Assembly: GCA_012727955.1 (NCBI GenBank)
Contig: JAAYGB010000047.1
Span: 1-64,000, forward strand
Source: Bacillota bacterium
GTDB lineage: Bacteria; Bacillota; Limnochordia; DTU087; JAAYGB01
Reading direction: 5' to 3'
Length of the DNA: 64,000 bases
Within the stretch, counting starts at the first letter, position 1. Every line of letters begins with the position of its first letter. The position numbers and the translations under genes are program-made. Positions 1 through 8,745 of this stretch are shown here, in pieces. Below the pieces are notes generated by a model. The model saw only the letters and a program-made list of their open reading frames with translations. It was not told the origin of the DNA and made no database searches.

Positions 1-48
1 GGTACTTCCGGGGTGACCCGGTGGGAGAGTAGCACGTTGCCGAATACC
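1..48 (+). rRNA. rrf: 5S ribosomal RNA, 3' end (partial)
   Basis: The first ~48 bases match the 3' third of a bacterial 5S rRNA: a G+C-rich helix (ccgggg/cccgg) is followed by GTGGGAGAGTAG and the closing strand that would pair with the missing 5' end. A terminator hairpin follows at once. The rest of the gene, and probably the rRNA operon, lies upstream of the window. The exact 3' end is uncertain by a few bases. Confidence 0.75.
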
Positions 49-55
49 TTTTCAG

Positions 56-97
56 AAAGCCTTCTATTGATTCGATAGGATCACTAGAGGGCTTTTT
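56..97 (+). terminator. Rho-independent terminator of the 5S rRNA / rRNA operon
   Basis: Stem AAAGCCTTCTA (56-66) pairs with TAGAGGGCTTT (85-95) with one G-U pair, and a run of five T follows. Confidence 0.8.
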
Positions 98-230
98 GTT
101 GTTCTTGGTTTATAACGTTGTAATTTGGCGGTTCTTGTGGATCTGTGCAGGAGGGTGCCTGTCTTGCTTGAATGATTACTAGCTGAGAGCATTTGGAGGT
201 GTCAGTTACAGTTAGTAAGGAGGAGTATGC

Positions 231-1721
231 GTGACCGGTAGGTCCAATAAATGCCAGAGTGATGAGGGGTTTAAGGAGTTCATCGAGCTGATAGGTGCGA
301 GCGACAGCATTTTTAGTCTTGTTTGTAGGTTCTTCCACAAATTGCGATGCGGCGTCGCGATTTTGGACTTAGACTACAACTTCTTATATGTCAGTGAGCT
401 CTATGCTCAAATTCTCGATGTAAGTCGTGGGCACTTAGTGGGAAGACACTTTTTCGATCTCTTTGGCTCGCCGATGGAACTCAACATCTTCGAGCAAGTG
501 GTTGCAAGTAACGAGGCCTATCGCGGGTACGATTATCCCTTGGTTTATCGGGTCAATGCAGGTAAAGATGGCCAGTCGGTGCGATATTACGACTGGATGC
601 TGGTGCCCTTGGCGGTCTGTGGGAGACAGCCTCAGTGGCTGCTGTTAGTCCAACGAGATGTAACGGCTAGGAGAATGAGGGAGACAGCTCCCTGTGAGCT
701 GCAGTCGGATGTCTCGGCACTAAGCGGCGTGATTGATGTACAGCTGGGTAGGTTTATTTGTTTTAACCCCGCTTTCAGCAGAGCCTTGGGATATTCCTGC
801 GAAGAGTTACAGGGTACATCCCTGCAGGAGCTTATCGATCCCAAGGATCGAGAATTGCTTGAGGAGCAGTTATCTCTGTTGCGGAAGGGGCAGTCTGTTA
901 AAGGGGTGCGTTTGAGACTGCGGCGTAAGGACAGTGATTATCGCTCCTTCTACTGGAGTCTGTCGGCCATCAGTGAAGAAGGAATTGCCTATTTAGTGGG
1001 CCGAGATATCACCGATGAGCTGCAGTGGGTGGGACAAACCAGCTACTTAGAGCGGGTTCGTTTGGTTGGTGAAATGGCAACGGTCATCGGTCACGAGATG
1101 AGAAATCCCCTGTCTTCGATTCGAGGCTTTTTGCAGCTGCTTTTGTACAGACGGGACTGGCCGGCCCGGGAAGAAATAGAAAATGCCATTCGGGAATTAG
1201 ACCGAACCAGTACGGTGGTGGACAGGTTTCTTGACCTGGCCGGGGAGTCACCGAAGGAGTGTCGGCGGGTTAATCTCAACGGGATTGTAGAGGAACTGCA
1301 ACCCTACATCCAGGTCAATGCCACCGAGGGTGAGTGCAAGGTGATGCTGGATGTTCACCCGTTACCGGATATGAGCCTGGACAGAGAAGAGATGATGCAA
1401 TTAGTCCTTCATCTGTGTCGGGGTATCCTGGAGGCCATCGGGCGGGGAGGTTCTTTGGTTCTGCGAACTGGCTATCTCGGCGGCAAAGTTATTCTGCTGG
1501 TCCGTGGGATCGTTGATCTTGATCATCACGACGGGGAGCCTAGATCAATTCGGCCAGAGGATGGCCAGCTCAGTGCCACTTCCCGGATTCTCTTTTGCCA
1601 ATGGATCGTTGATCGTTATCAGGGAAGTATCGCGGTTTACGAAGAGGATTTGGGGCTCAGCGTTGTGGTGAAGCTGCCGGTGCGCACTACCGAGGAAAAA
1701 TTGGAGGCCGACAGCCAATAG
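231..1721 (+). CDS. PAS-domain sensor histidine kinase-like protein with degenerate ATPase domain
   Basis: This 496-aa protein has no membrane segment and is probably cytoplasmic. Two PAS-like sensor domains (about residues 25-145 and 160-265) precede a HisKA dimerisation domain. The H-box GHEMRNPLSSIRGF carries the phospho-acceptor His288. This part resembles sporulation-type kinases (KinA family). The C-terminal HATPase region (about 340-485) has the family's spacing but not its motifs. The N-box Asn is replaced (LCRGILEAI for xxxNALEA), no DxGxG G1 box is visible (GIVDLDHHDG instead), and the GTGLGL box is SATSRI. It may therefore accept or relay phosphate, or act only as a sensor. The GTG start is fixed by AAGGAGGAG at 217-225. 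It stands alone, between the rRNA terminator and the ychF promoter. Confidence 0.8.
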   Translation: MTGRSNKCQSDEGFKEFIELIGASDSIFSLVCRFFHKLRCGVAILDLDYNFLYVSELYAQILDVSRGHLVGRHFFDLFGSPMELNIFEQVVASNEAYRGYDYPLVYRVNAGKDGQSVRYYDWMLVPLAVCGRQPQWLLLVQRDVTARRMRETAPCELQSDVSALSGVIDVQLGRFICFNPAFSRALGYSCEELQGTSLQELIDPKDRELLEEQLSLLRKGQSVKGVRLRLRRKDSDYRSFYWSLSAISEEGIAYLVGRDITDELQWVGQTSYLERVRLVGEMATVIGHEMRNPLSSIRGFLQLLLYRRDWPAREEIENAIRELDRTSTVVDRFLDLAGESPKECRRVNLNGIVEELQPYIQVNATEGECKVMLDVHPLPDMSLDREEMMQLVLHLCRGILEAIGRGGSLVLRTGYLGGKVILLVRGIVDLDHHDGEPRSIRPEDGQLSATSRILFCQWIVDRYQGSIAVYEEDLGLSVVVKLPVRTTEEKLEADSQ

Positions 1722-1745
1722 TGAGATGCCTGCACCTTCGGGAAA

Positions 1746-1754
1746 TGATATAAT
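1746..1754 (+). promoter_or_regulatory. Extended -10 promoter for ychF
   Basis: TGATATAAT at 1746-1754 is a TGn-TATAAT extended -10 element with no clear -35, in the 83-bp gap before ychF. It lies about 50 bp before the GTG start. Confidence 0.45.
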
Positions 1755-1804
1755 GCAAAAGGATTTGTTTGCATTATGTTGTTGCCAGGAAGGAGCTTGA
1801 ATGA

Positions 1805-2887
1805 GTGGACATAGGAATTATTGGTCTTTCCGGTGTAGGCAAGACTTCTTTTTTCAATCTTCTGACCGGAGGTAAGGCGGACGCCGGATATGGCGGCGGT
1901 CGGGGACAGGCGAATATGGGCATGGGAAGGGTTCCCGATCCCCGGATTGATCGGTTGTCTGCTGTTTTCCAACCCAAGAAGACTACATACGCCACAATCC
2001 GCTTTATCGATGTGGCTGGATTGCAACCTTCAACTCAGGGAGAACGTCGGACCGGGGATTTCCTCAATGATATCCGTAACGTTGACTGCCTCGTTCATGT
2101 AGTTAGGGGCTTTGCCTCCGATGTTGTCCCCCACGTTGCAGGAAGCATTGATCCCCTGCGGGATCTGGAGCTAATCCATAATGAGTTGTTGTTGACCGAT
2201 TGGGGTTTTGTTGAGACTAGACTGGAGAAGCTCGCTAAGGAACGGGTCAAAAACCCCAATCTAGCTAAAGAGGAGCCGATCCTGCGACGCTGTATGGAGG
2301 CCTTGGAAGAGGGCCGCCCCTTGAGCACCGTGGACCTCAGCGAGGATGAAGAAAAGCTGATGGCGGGGTACACCTTTTTCACCCGCAAGCCGATGATTAT
2401 TGTCGTTAACCTCGACGAGGATCAGCTTCAGAGCGGTGAGTATCCCAACCAAAGCCAGGTACAAGAGTGGTGCCGGGATCATGCCCTTCCTCTAATTGAG
2501 GTCTCTGCCCAGGTGGAGCTGGAAATTAGTCAGCTCGACGAGGCGGACCGGGACCTGTTTATGGAGGAGTATGGACTCAAGGAAACGGGAATCGCTCGCC
2601 TAGCGCGCACCGCCTACAGCCATCTGGGTCTAATCTCTTTCTTCACAGTGGGTCAAGATGAAGTTCGAGCTTGGACTGTACGGGACGGTGCCACTGCCCA
2701 GGAGGCCGGTGGCAAGATTCACTCTGACATTGCCCGGGGCTTTATTCGCGCAGAAGTTTGCTCCTACGCTGACTTCATTGAGCATGGTTCCATGGCGGCG
2801 CTGAAGGAGAAGGGTTTACTGCGTCTAGAAGGGAAAGATTACAAGGTAAAGGACGCAGATATTATGACTTTTCGGTTCAATGTATAA
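1805..2887 (+). CDS. ychF: Redox-regulated ATPase/GTPase YchF (OLA1 family)
   Basis: YchF belongs to the Obg-related P-loop NTPases. It associates with ribosomes and usually prefers ATP over GTP. The 360-aa length is typical. The P-loop GLSGVGKTSF is at residues 7-16, a DVAGL switch II motif follows near residue 68, and the G4 motif is NLDE, the NxxE form that explains relaxed base specificity. The C-terminal 80 residues form the TGS-like domain (FFTVGQDEVRAWTV onward). The GTG start at 1805 has AGGAAGGAGC at 1787-1796. The gene overlaps the following ylbF-family gene by 8 nt if that gene starts at its ATG, and asnS follows, so the three are likely co-transcribed. Confidence 0.93.
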   Translation: MDIGIIGLSGVGKTSFFNLLTGGKADAGYGGGRGQANMGMGRVPDPRIDRLSAVFQPKKTTYATIRFIDVAGLQPSTQGERRTGDFLNDIRNVDCLVHVVRGFASDVVPHVAGSIDPLRDLELIHNELLLTDWGFVETRLEKLAKERVKNPNLAKEEPILRRCMEALEEGRPLSTVDLSEDEEKLMAGYTFFTRKPMIIVVNLDEDQLQSGEYPNQSQVQEWCRDHALPLIEVSAQVELEISQLDEADRDLFMEEYGLKETGIARLARTAYSHLGLISFFTVGQDEVRAWTVRDGATAQEAGGKIHSDIARGFIRAEVCSYADFIEHGSMAALKEKGLLRLEGKDYKVKDADIMTFRFNV

Positions 2888-3308
2888 CGAGGTGAGTCAA
2901 TTGTCGGTTATCGCCAAAGCCCATGAACTAGCCAAGGCACTGAAGGAAAGCGATGAATGGGTCCGGCTGGAAAGGGCTAGGGAAGAGATTAGCAGCCGAG
3001 AGGCTGCCAAGATCATGCTTCGGGACTTTAATGCCAAACAGCTGCTGCTCTACCAGAAGCAGCTGCAGGGCCAGGAACCCACAGAACAGGAGATCAATGA
3101 GTTGCAGACCATGCTGCACAACATCAGTTTTAATCCCTACGTTCGGGAGTTCCTCGAGGCGGAGCAGGCTTTGGGCGCGCTAATTCAACAGGTGCAGGAG
3201 ATCCTTAGTCAGGCCCTGGGAATTGGTTCTGTTGGTGACGACGGGGAGTCGATATCGGAACCTACTCCTCGGGAACCGAAACAAACCTCGAAATTGTGGA
3301 CACCTTAG
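2880..3308 (+). CDS. YlbF/YmcA family protein (Com_YlbF, DUF964)
   Basis: A small helical protein of 142 aa. Residues ~10-115 match the YlbF/YmcA family: conserved AHELAKALKES near the N terminus and FNPYVREFLEAEQALG in the second half. Family members in Bacillus form a complex that affects RNase Y, competence, biofilm and sporulation, but this one is not demonstrated to do so. The C-terminal ~30 residues are polar and probably disordered. The ATG at 2880 overlaps ychF. A TTG at 2901 in the same frame has the better ribosome site (GAGGTGAG, 2889-2896), so the true protein may be 7 residues shorter. Confidence 0.8.
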   Translation: MYNEVSQLSVIAKAHELAKALKESDEWVRLERAREEISSREAAKIMLRDFNAKQLLLYQKQLQGQEPTEQEINELQTMLHNISFNPYVREFLEAEQALGALIQQVQEILSQALGIGSVGDDGESISEPTPREPKQTSKLWTP

Positions 3309-3375
3309 ATGGTGTTATGGCACGTAGCATTGGCAACAGGAGGTGGCAGGGCAGCCCTTGGGCTTGCCCAAGACT

Positions 3376-4668
3376 ATGGACCAAGTGTATATAGAAGACC
3401 TGGGTCAACACGTAGGTCAAGAAGTTGTCATCAAAGGATGGTTATATAACAAGCGATCCAGTGGTAAACTGCAGTTTCTCATGGTGCGGGACGGTACCGG
3501 CATCGTCCAGGCGGTAGTATTCAAAAATGATGTATCGCCGGAGGTCTTTGCGGAGGCCGATCGTTTAACCCAGGAGTCATCGATTATTGTCAAGGGAACG
3601 GTGCGGGCCGACGATCGGGCACCGGGGGGATATGAGCTGGGGCTGACGGATCTAGAGACGGTACAGCTCTCTGAGGAGTATCCCATTACCCCTAAGGAAC
3701 ATGGTGTGGAGTTCTTAATGGACCACAGACACCTGTGGCTTCGCTCCCAGCGGCAGCATGCCGTGATGCGGGTGCGGGGAACCATCATCCAGGCGATCCA
3801 TCGGTTCTTTACCGAACGGAACTTCCTCCTGGTCGATCCCCCCATTCTAACTCCGGCAGCTTGCGAGGGAACCACGACCCTCTTTGAAACCGATTATTTC
3901 GAAGACAAGGCCTATTTAACTCAAAGTGGACAGCTGTATATGGAAGCAGCAGCCATGGCCTTTGGCAAGGTATACAGCTTTGGACCTACCTTCCGCGCGG
4001 AAAAGTCCAAGACTCGTCGGCACTTAATGGAGTTCTGGATGATTGAGCCGGAAGTTGCCTACGCGACCCATGAGGACAACATGCGTCTGCAGGAAGATTT
4101 CATTACCTACATCGTGCAGGCGGTACTGACAGAACGCAGAGCGGAACTGGAACTGTTGGAGCGAGACATTTCTCGCCTCGAAAATGTCCAGGCTCCCTTC
4201 CCGCGGATCACCTACGACGAAGCCCTGGAGATCCTGAAGGAAAAGGATCTGGCCATCGAGTGGGGTGAGGACTTTGGTGCTCCCCATGAGACTGCCTTGG
4301 CGGAATCCTTCGATCGACCGCTGATTGTTGAGAAGTATCCCACCAAGGTGAAGGCCTTCTACATGGAGCCGGATCCTGAGCGGCCGGAAGTAGTGTTGTG
4401 TAACGACTTGCTGGCACCGGAGGGTTACGGCGAAATCATCGGGGGCAGCCAAAGGATTGCCAGCCTTGAGCTGATGGCCCAGCGGATCCGGGAGCATCAG
4501 CTGCCGGAGGAGGACTACCGCTGGTATCTGGACTTGCGCCGCTACGGAAGCGTACCCCACTCCGGTTTTGGACTGGGCCTGGAGCGGGTTGTGGCTTGGA
4601 TTTGCGGCCTGTCCCACCTCAGAGAGGCGATTCCATTCCCACGCTTGCTGAATCGGATCTATCCGTAG
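3376..4668 (+). CDS. asnS: Asparaginyl-tRNA synthetase
   Basis: A class II synthetase that charges tRNA-Asn with asparagine. An OB-fold anticodon-binding domain comes first ([18 protein letters not shown], about residues 15-110), then the catalytic core. Motif 2 is [15 protein letters not shown] and motif 3 is [13 protein letters not shown] near the C terminus. The [19 protein letters not shown] segment is typical of AsnRS rather than AspRS. The frame is open from GTG 3343, but CAGGAGG at 3337-3343 overlaps that codon. The family N terminus is best matched from ATG 3376 ([10 protein letters not shown], 430 aa). TTG 3358 is an alternative, so the start is uncertain. It is third in the ychF-ylbF-asnS run. 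Confidence 0.92.
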   Translation: MDQVYIEDLGQHVGQEVVIKGWLYNKRSSGKLQFLMVRDGTGIVQAVVFKNDVSPEVFAEADRLTQESSIIVKGTVRADDRAPGGYELGLTDLETVQLSEEYPITPKEHGVEFLMDHRHLWLRSQRQHAVMRVRGTIIQAIHRFFTERNFLLVDPPILTPAACEGTTTLFETDYFEDKAYLTQSGQLYMEAAAMAFGKVYSFGPTFRAEKSKTRRHLMEFWMIEPEVAYATHEDNMRLQEDFITYIVQAVLTERRAELELLERDISRLENVQAPFPRITYDEALEILKEKDLAIEWGEDFGAPHETALAESFDRPLIVEKYPTKVKAFYMEPDPERPEVVLCNDLLAPEGYGEIIGGSQRIASLELMAQRIREHQLPEEDYRWYLDLRRYGSVPHSGFGLGLERVVAWICGLSHLREAIPFPRLLNRIYP

Positions 4669-4697
4669 TTCTTTGCCTGTGCAATAGGTTTCATTTG

Positions 4698-4740
4698 GTT
4701 GCGGCTGAGAAGGCTAATCCTCTCAGCCGCAACTGTATTT
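4698..4740 (+). terminator. Terminator hairpin after asnS
   Basis: A perfect 13-bp stem (4698-4710 with 4721-4733, GTTGCGGCTGAGA and its complement) has a 10-nt loop and is followed by TGTATTTA. The T-run is weak. It lies between asnS and the convergent minus-strand gene and could serve both. Confidence 0.7.
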
Positions 4741-4767
4741 ACGGGAGAAAGAGGAGTAAGCTAGAGG

Positions 4768-5034
4768 TTAACGGGTACCTAGAAAAATGAAGCAGACTCC
4801 CATCACCAGGAGAATGAGTTTCCTCGGCGACACTTGATAGGACATTCCCAAAATACCTAGGGCACTAACGGTCATCAGAATTACGGGACCAATCATTCCC
4901 AAGACACCGTTGATGCGCAAAGCAGTAGCGACTCGGCCAAACCGGAGCATTAGCAGTGCTGCGGTGATCTCGATGGAGCCTGCGATCATCCGCATCACCG
5001 CCATCTGAAAGACAGTTCTGCTTTCGTCACCCAT
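4768..5034 (-). CDS. YqhV-like small membrane protein (DUF2619)
   Basis: An 88-aa protein with about three hydrophobic segments (near 20-33, 42-62 and 70-86). The segment [20 protein letters not shown] resembles the YqhV/DUF2619 family of spore-forming Bacillota. The function is unknown and the assignment rests on memory of that family. It is a single gene, divergent from glyA and convergent with asnS. An AAAGGCGGG-like site precedes the ATG. Confidence 0.65.
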   Translation of the reverse strand: MGDESRTVFQMAVMRMIAGSIEITAALLMLRFGRVATALRINGVLGMIGPVILMTVSALGILGMSYQVSPRKLILLVMGVCFIFLGTR

Positions 5035-5141
5035 GGTCTTCCCGCCTTTTCCCGAGATTTTCGGTGTGGACCCGTTGTCTCAGTGTCGATCCATCTCATC
5101 TCTATGTGGGGGGAGTCAGAATCATGTTGGGAGGTGTCTGC

Positions 5142-6383
5142 ATGTACGAAGAGTTGAAGCAGATAGATCCAGAAGTCGCAGAAGCAATAATCAGTGAACT
5201 GCAGCGCCAGGAAGACAACATTGAACTCATCGCTTCCGAGAATTTTGTCTCTCGGGCGGTAATGGCAGCTACCGGTTCCGTCCTAACTAACAAATATGCC
5301 GAAGGGTATCCCGGCCGGCGGTATTACGGCGGTTGTGAGCACGTTGATACCGTTGAAACTCTCGCCATTGACCGGGCCAAGGAGCTATTTCAAGCAGAGC
5401 ACGCCAATGTGCAGCCCCATTCCGGCGCCCAGGCCAACATGGCAGTGTACCAGGCGCTATTAGAGCCAGGAGACAGGGTCCTGGGCATGAGCCTGTCCCA
5501 TGGTGGTCACTTAACCCACGGCAGCCCGGTAAACATGTCCGGGAAGTGGTACCACTTCTTTCACTATGGTGTAGATCCATCCACGGAAACCCTGGATTAT
5601 GATCAGGTCAGAGACCAGGCTAAAAAGCACCGCCCCAAGCTGATCGTCGCCGGGGCCAGCGCCTATCCCAGGAAGATAGACTTTGCCCCGCTGAAGGAGA
5701 TTGCCGACGAAGTAGGGGCCTATTTGATGGTGGATATGGCCCACATCGCGGGATTAGTGGCCGCGGGAATCCATCCCAATCCGGTGCCCTATGCCGATGT
5801 GGTTACCACCACCACCCACAAGACCTTAAGGGGACCCCGGGGCGGGATGATCCTGGCCAAGGAGGAGCTGGCTAAGGCCATCGATAAAGCCGTCTTTCCG
5901 GGAACCCAGGGTGGTCCTTTGATGCATGTCATTGCCGCCAAGGCCGTGGCCTTGAAGGAGGCGATGGCCCCGGAGTTTGCCGATTACCAAAGGCAAATCG
6001 TTGCCAATGCCAAGCAGCTGGCCGCCAGCCTGATGGAGAAAGGCTTCCGCTTGGTGTCCGGCGGTACCGATACCCACCTGATGCTGGTGGATGTTAAGGC
6101 AGTGGGACTGACGGGGAAAGAGGCGGAATCTGCCCTGGACCAGGTGGGCATCACCGTCAACAAGAACACCATTCCCTTTGATACCGAAAGCCCTGTAGTC
6201 ACCAGTGGAATCCGTCTCGGCACTCCGGCGGTAACCACCCGGGGGATGAAGGAACGGGAAATGGAGGAGATCGCCGAGTTGATTGCGCAGACCCTACGCT
6301 CCGGTAAGGCTGAAGGGCAACGGGCACAGATCTCCCAGCGTCGCCGAGAACTCACGGCCAGATTTCCCATCTATAAATTCTAA
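5142..6383 (+). CDS. glyA: Serine hydroxymethyltransferase
   Basis: A PLP enzyme that interconverts serine and glycine and supplies methylene-tetrahydrofolate. The product is 413 aa, the usual length. The PLP lysine is K227 within [14 protein letters not shown]. The N-terminal [20 protein letters not shown] and [16 protein letters not shown] segments are diagnostic. The frame is open further upstream (5064), but GGGAGGTG at 5129-5136 and the family N terminus ([12 protein letters not shown]) fix ATG 5142. It is a single gene closed by its own terminator. Confidence 0.95.
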   Translation: MYEELKQIDPEVAEAIISELQRQEDNIELIASENFVSRAVMAATGSVLTNKYAEGYPGRRYYGGCEHVDTVETLAIDRAKELFQAEHANVQPHSGAQANMAVYQALLEPGDRVLGMSLSHGGHLTHGSPVNMSGKWYHFFHYGVDPSTETLDYDQVRDQAKKHRPKLIVAGASAYPRKIDFAPLKEIADEVGAYLMVDMAHIAGLVAAGIHPNPVPYADVVTTTTHKTLRGPRGGMILAKEELAKAIDKAVFPGTQGGPLMHVIAAKAVALKEAMAPEFADYQRQIVANAKQLAASLMEKGFRLVSGGTDTHLMLVDVKAVGLTGKEAESALDQVGITVNKNTIPFDTESPVVTSGIRLGTPAVTTRGMKEREMEEIAELIAQTLRSGKAEGQRAQISQRRRELTARFPIYKF

Positions 6384-6402
6384 ACCAGTAAGCGAGGACC
6401 TA

Positions 6403-6455
6403 AGGCCCCATTTGCCCGTCTAGGACGGCGGGTAGATGGGGCCTCCCTTTGTTTG
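6403..6455 (+). terminator. Terminator after glyA
   Basis: AGGCCCCAT (6403-6411) pairs with ATGGGGCCT (6436-6444), with an inner G+C-rich stem (GCCCGTC/GACGGCGGG). CCCTTTGTTTG follows. Confidence 0.7.
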
Positions 6456-6527
6456 TCATCGAGTAATCTGGCAACCCATGGGGCATATTAGCCAAGAGTA
6501 ACAGGAAGTTGAAGGAGGCGATGGCTG

Positions 6528-7112
6528 ATGGCAGAAATGCTGGAGATTCGCTGGCACGGTCGCGGTGGTCAGGGAGCCAAAACCGCTGCCATCCTTTTGG
6601 CTGAGGCGGCTGCCGCTGCCGGGAAATACATTCAGGCCTTTCCCGAGTATGGGCCGGAGCGGATGGGTGCTCCCGTGGTGTCCTACAACCGCATCAGTGA
6701 TGAGCCCATCCTGCTGCACAGCAGTGTCGTTAGTCCCCAGTACGTGATGGTGCTGGACTCGACCTTTATCGGTTCCGTGGATTTCACCGCCGGTATCCCA
6801 CCGGGAGGGACCATTGTCCTGAACACTTCCCACTCTCGGGATGAAATGTGGGAGCGGATGCAGCTGGGGGATCGGGACCTGCGGCTGTTTGTCGTTGATG
6901 CCAGTGCCATATCTGAAGCGGAGATTGGCCGACCTATTCCCAATACTCCCATGTTGGGAGCGCTGGCCAAGGTCAGCAAAGGGCTGGAGCTAGAGGCGCT
7001 CATTGAGGATATCACCGGGAAGTTAGAGAGGAAGTTCCGCGATCGACCTGAGGTAATCGAGGGTAACCTACGGGCAATTCGTAGGGCCCACGCGGAGGTG
7101 TCGGGAGGATGA
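6528..7112 (+). CDS. porG: Pyruvate:ferredoxin oxidoreductase, gamma subunit
   Basis: Gamma subunit (194 aa) of a four-subunit 2-oxoacid:ferredoxin oxidoreductase, probably for pyruvate to acetyl-CoA + CO2 + reduced ferredoxin. The N-terminal RWHGRGGQGAKTAAILLAEA and FPEYGPERMGAPV are characteristic of the POR gamma domain. The ATG at 6528 follows AAGGAGG at 6512-6518. A second ATG seven bases earlier is out of frame. It is first of the porGDAB operon and overlaps porD by 4 nt (ATGA). The gamma-delta-alpha-beta order is that of Thermotoga-type PORs. Confidence 0.9.
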   Translation: MAEMLEIRWHGRGGQGAKTAAILLAEAAAAAGKYIQAFPEYGPERMGAPVVSYNRISDEPILLHSSVVSPQYVMVLDSTFIGSVDFTAGIPPGGTIVLNTSHSRDEMWERMQLGDRDLRLFVVDASAISEAEIGRPIPNTPMLGALAKVSKGLELEALIEDITGKLERKFRDRPEVIEGNLRAIRRAHAEVSGG

Positions 7113-7534
7113 GGATAGAGAATACCAGCCAGACCAAACACATGAAGTCCAGTCATGAAGCGATTAACATCGGTCCCGGCGCGGGATGGCGGGACCTTCC
7201 CCGAGGGGGTGTCATCCCTGAAGGAGGTACCGCGCAGCGTTTTGCCACCGGAGACTGGAGAACTCTTCGCCCGATTTGGAGTGCGGAAAAGTGCATCCAC
7301 TGCCATCGGTGCTGGGTCTACTGCCCCGACATGGCAGTGATCAGTGAGGACGGCAAGATCCAAGGGATGGACTACAAATTCTGTAAGGGGTGCGGGATCT
7401 GTGCCAACGTCTGCCCCACTAAGGTCCATGCTATTGAGATGCATCCCGAGGACAAGTTTGTCGATGATGAGGCAATGAAACAGGAGGATGAAGTAATACA
7501 GGAAGATGAGCCGAGACCAAAGGAGGATGGCTGA
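7109..7534 (+). CDS. porD: Pyruvate:ferredoxin oxidoreductase, delta (ferredoxin) subunit
   Basis: A 141-aa subunit with two [4Fe-4S] clusters. The motifs CIHCHRCWVYCP and CKGCGICANVCP supply eight cysteines in CxxCxxCxxxC form at about residues 68-105. An N-terminal segment typical of PorD (GPGAGWRDLPRGGV) precedes them. It would pass electrons from the ThDP site to ferredoxin. The last ~30 residues are acidic and probably unstructured. The start overlaps porG (ATGA) and the stop overlaps the porA start (TGATG), indicating translational coupling. Confidence 0.92.
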   Translation: MRIENTSQTKHMKSSHEAINIGPGAGWRDLPRGGVIPEGGTAQRFATGDWRTLRPIWSAEKCIHCHRCWVYCPDMAVISEDGKIQGMDYKFCKGCGICANVCPTKVHAIEMHPEDKFVDDEAMKQEDEVIQEDEPRPKEDG

Positions 7535-8730
7535 TGGCGGTGCAAATGGAAACAAAAATGGTGGCATTAACGGGCAACGAGGCCGCAGCCCAGGCGATGC
7601 GACAAATCTGCCCCGACGTGGTAGCCGCCTATCCGATCACCCCACAGACGGAGATCGTTCAGATCTTCTCGACGTTTGTGGCCGATGGGTTGATCCCGAC
7701 GGAATTCGTCCCGGTAGAGAGCGAACACAGCGCCCTGAGCGCCACCGTGGGCGCAGCAGCCGCGGGCGCCCGGGCGATGACCGCAACATCGGCCAATGGG
7801 TTGGCCTTCATGTGGGAGGTCTTGTACATCGCCTCGGGAATGCGACTGCCCATCGTAATGCCCGTAGTCAATCGGGCTTTGAGTGGGCCGATTAACATTC
7901 ACTGTGATCACAGCGACACCATGGGAGCCCGGGATTCCGGCTGGCTGCAGCTGTACAGCGAGACGGCCCAGGAAATGTACGACAATCTCATCCAGGCGGT
8001 GCGCATCGCCGAGCATGCCGATACCCGCCTGCCGGTGATGGTGATGATGGATGGCTTTATTACCAGCCACGGAATGGAAAACGTCGAGTTACTAAAAGAC
8101 GCCCAGGTCCGGGAGTTCATCGGAGAGTACCACCTGGAGCATGCCCTGTTGGATGTGGACAACCCCAGCACCTGGGGACCCTTGGACCTGCAGGACTTCT
8201 ATTTTGAACACAAGCGGCAGCAGGCCGAGGCGGTGAAGATAGCCAGGAACGTGATCGCCGAAGTGGCCAAGGAATACGCTGACTTAAGTGGTCGCCATTA
8301 CGGGTTCTTGGAGGAATACCGTATGGAGGACGCGGAGGTGGCCATTTTGGTCATCGGGTCCACTGCAGGAACTGCCAAGTATGTGGTCAATCAGCTGCGG
8401 GAGCAGGGAGTCAAGGCTGGGGTCATCAAGCTCAGGGTTTTCCGGCCCTTCCCGGTACAGGAGCTAACCAATGCCGTAGCCAATCTCAAAGCCCTCGCGG
8501 TGATGGACCGGGCGGAAAGCTTCTCGGGACAGGGAGGCCCGCTGTTTACCGAAGCACGGGCTGCCTTGTATGCCGCACCCCACCGTCCCCTGATGCTCAA
8601 CTATATCTACGGCCTTGGAGGTCGGGACATCACGCCAGAGATGATCGCGTCGGTGTATCAGGACCTTCAGGATGCGGCCCAATCGGGGCAAGTCCAGGAT
8701 CCCTATCGGTTCCTGGGAGTTCGGGACTAA
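7534..8730 (+). CDS. porA: Pyruvate:ferredoxin oxidoreductase, alpha subunit
   Basis: The 398-aa alpha subunit carries the pyrimidine-binding half of the ThDP site. AAYPITPQTEIVQIFS and VPVESEHSALSATVGAAAAGAR near the N terminus are POR alpha signatures. The C-terminal half is the transketolase C-like domain II (AILVIGSTAGTAKYVVNQL). The sequence resembles pyruvate-type rather than 2-oxoglutarate or 2-oxoisovalerate enzymes, but substrate is inferred from similarity only. The ATG at 7534 shares two bases with the porD stop. Confidence 0.92.
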   Translation: MAVQMETKMVALTGNEAAAQAMRQICPDVVAAYPITPQTEIVQIFSTFVADGLIPTEFVPVESEHSALSATVGAAAAGARAMTATSANGLAFMWEVLYIASGMRLPIVMPVVNRALSGPINIHCDHSDTMGARDSGWLQLYSETAQEMYDNLIQAVRIAEHADTRLPVMVMMDGFITSHGMENVELLKDAQVREFIGEYHLEHALLDVDNPSTWGPLDLQDFYFEHKRQQAEAVKIARNVIAEVAKEYADLSGRHYGFLEEYRMEDAEVAILVIGSTAGTAKYVVNQLREQGVKAGVIKLRVFRPFPVQELTNAVANLKALAVMDRAESFSGQGGPLFTEARAALYAAPHRPLMLNYIYGLGGRDITPEMIASVYQDLQDAAQSGQVQDPYRFLGVRD

Positions 8731-8745
8731 CAGGAGGTGACAAAC

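Noticed and set aside
84-338. Long reading frames overlapping real genes on the opposite strand (for example within asnS, typA, hydA and GH127)
   Set aside because: They lie wholly inside strongly supported genes, lack ribosome sites, and have no recognisable family sequence.
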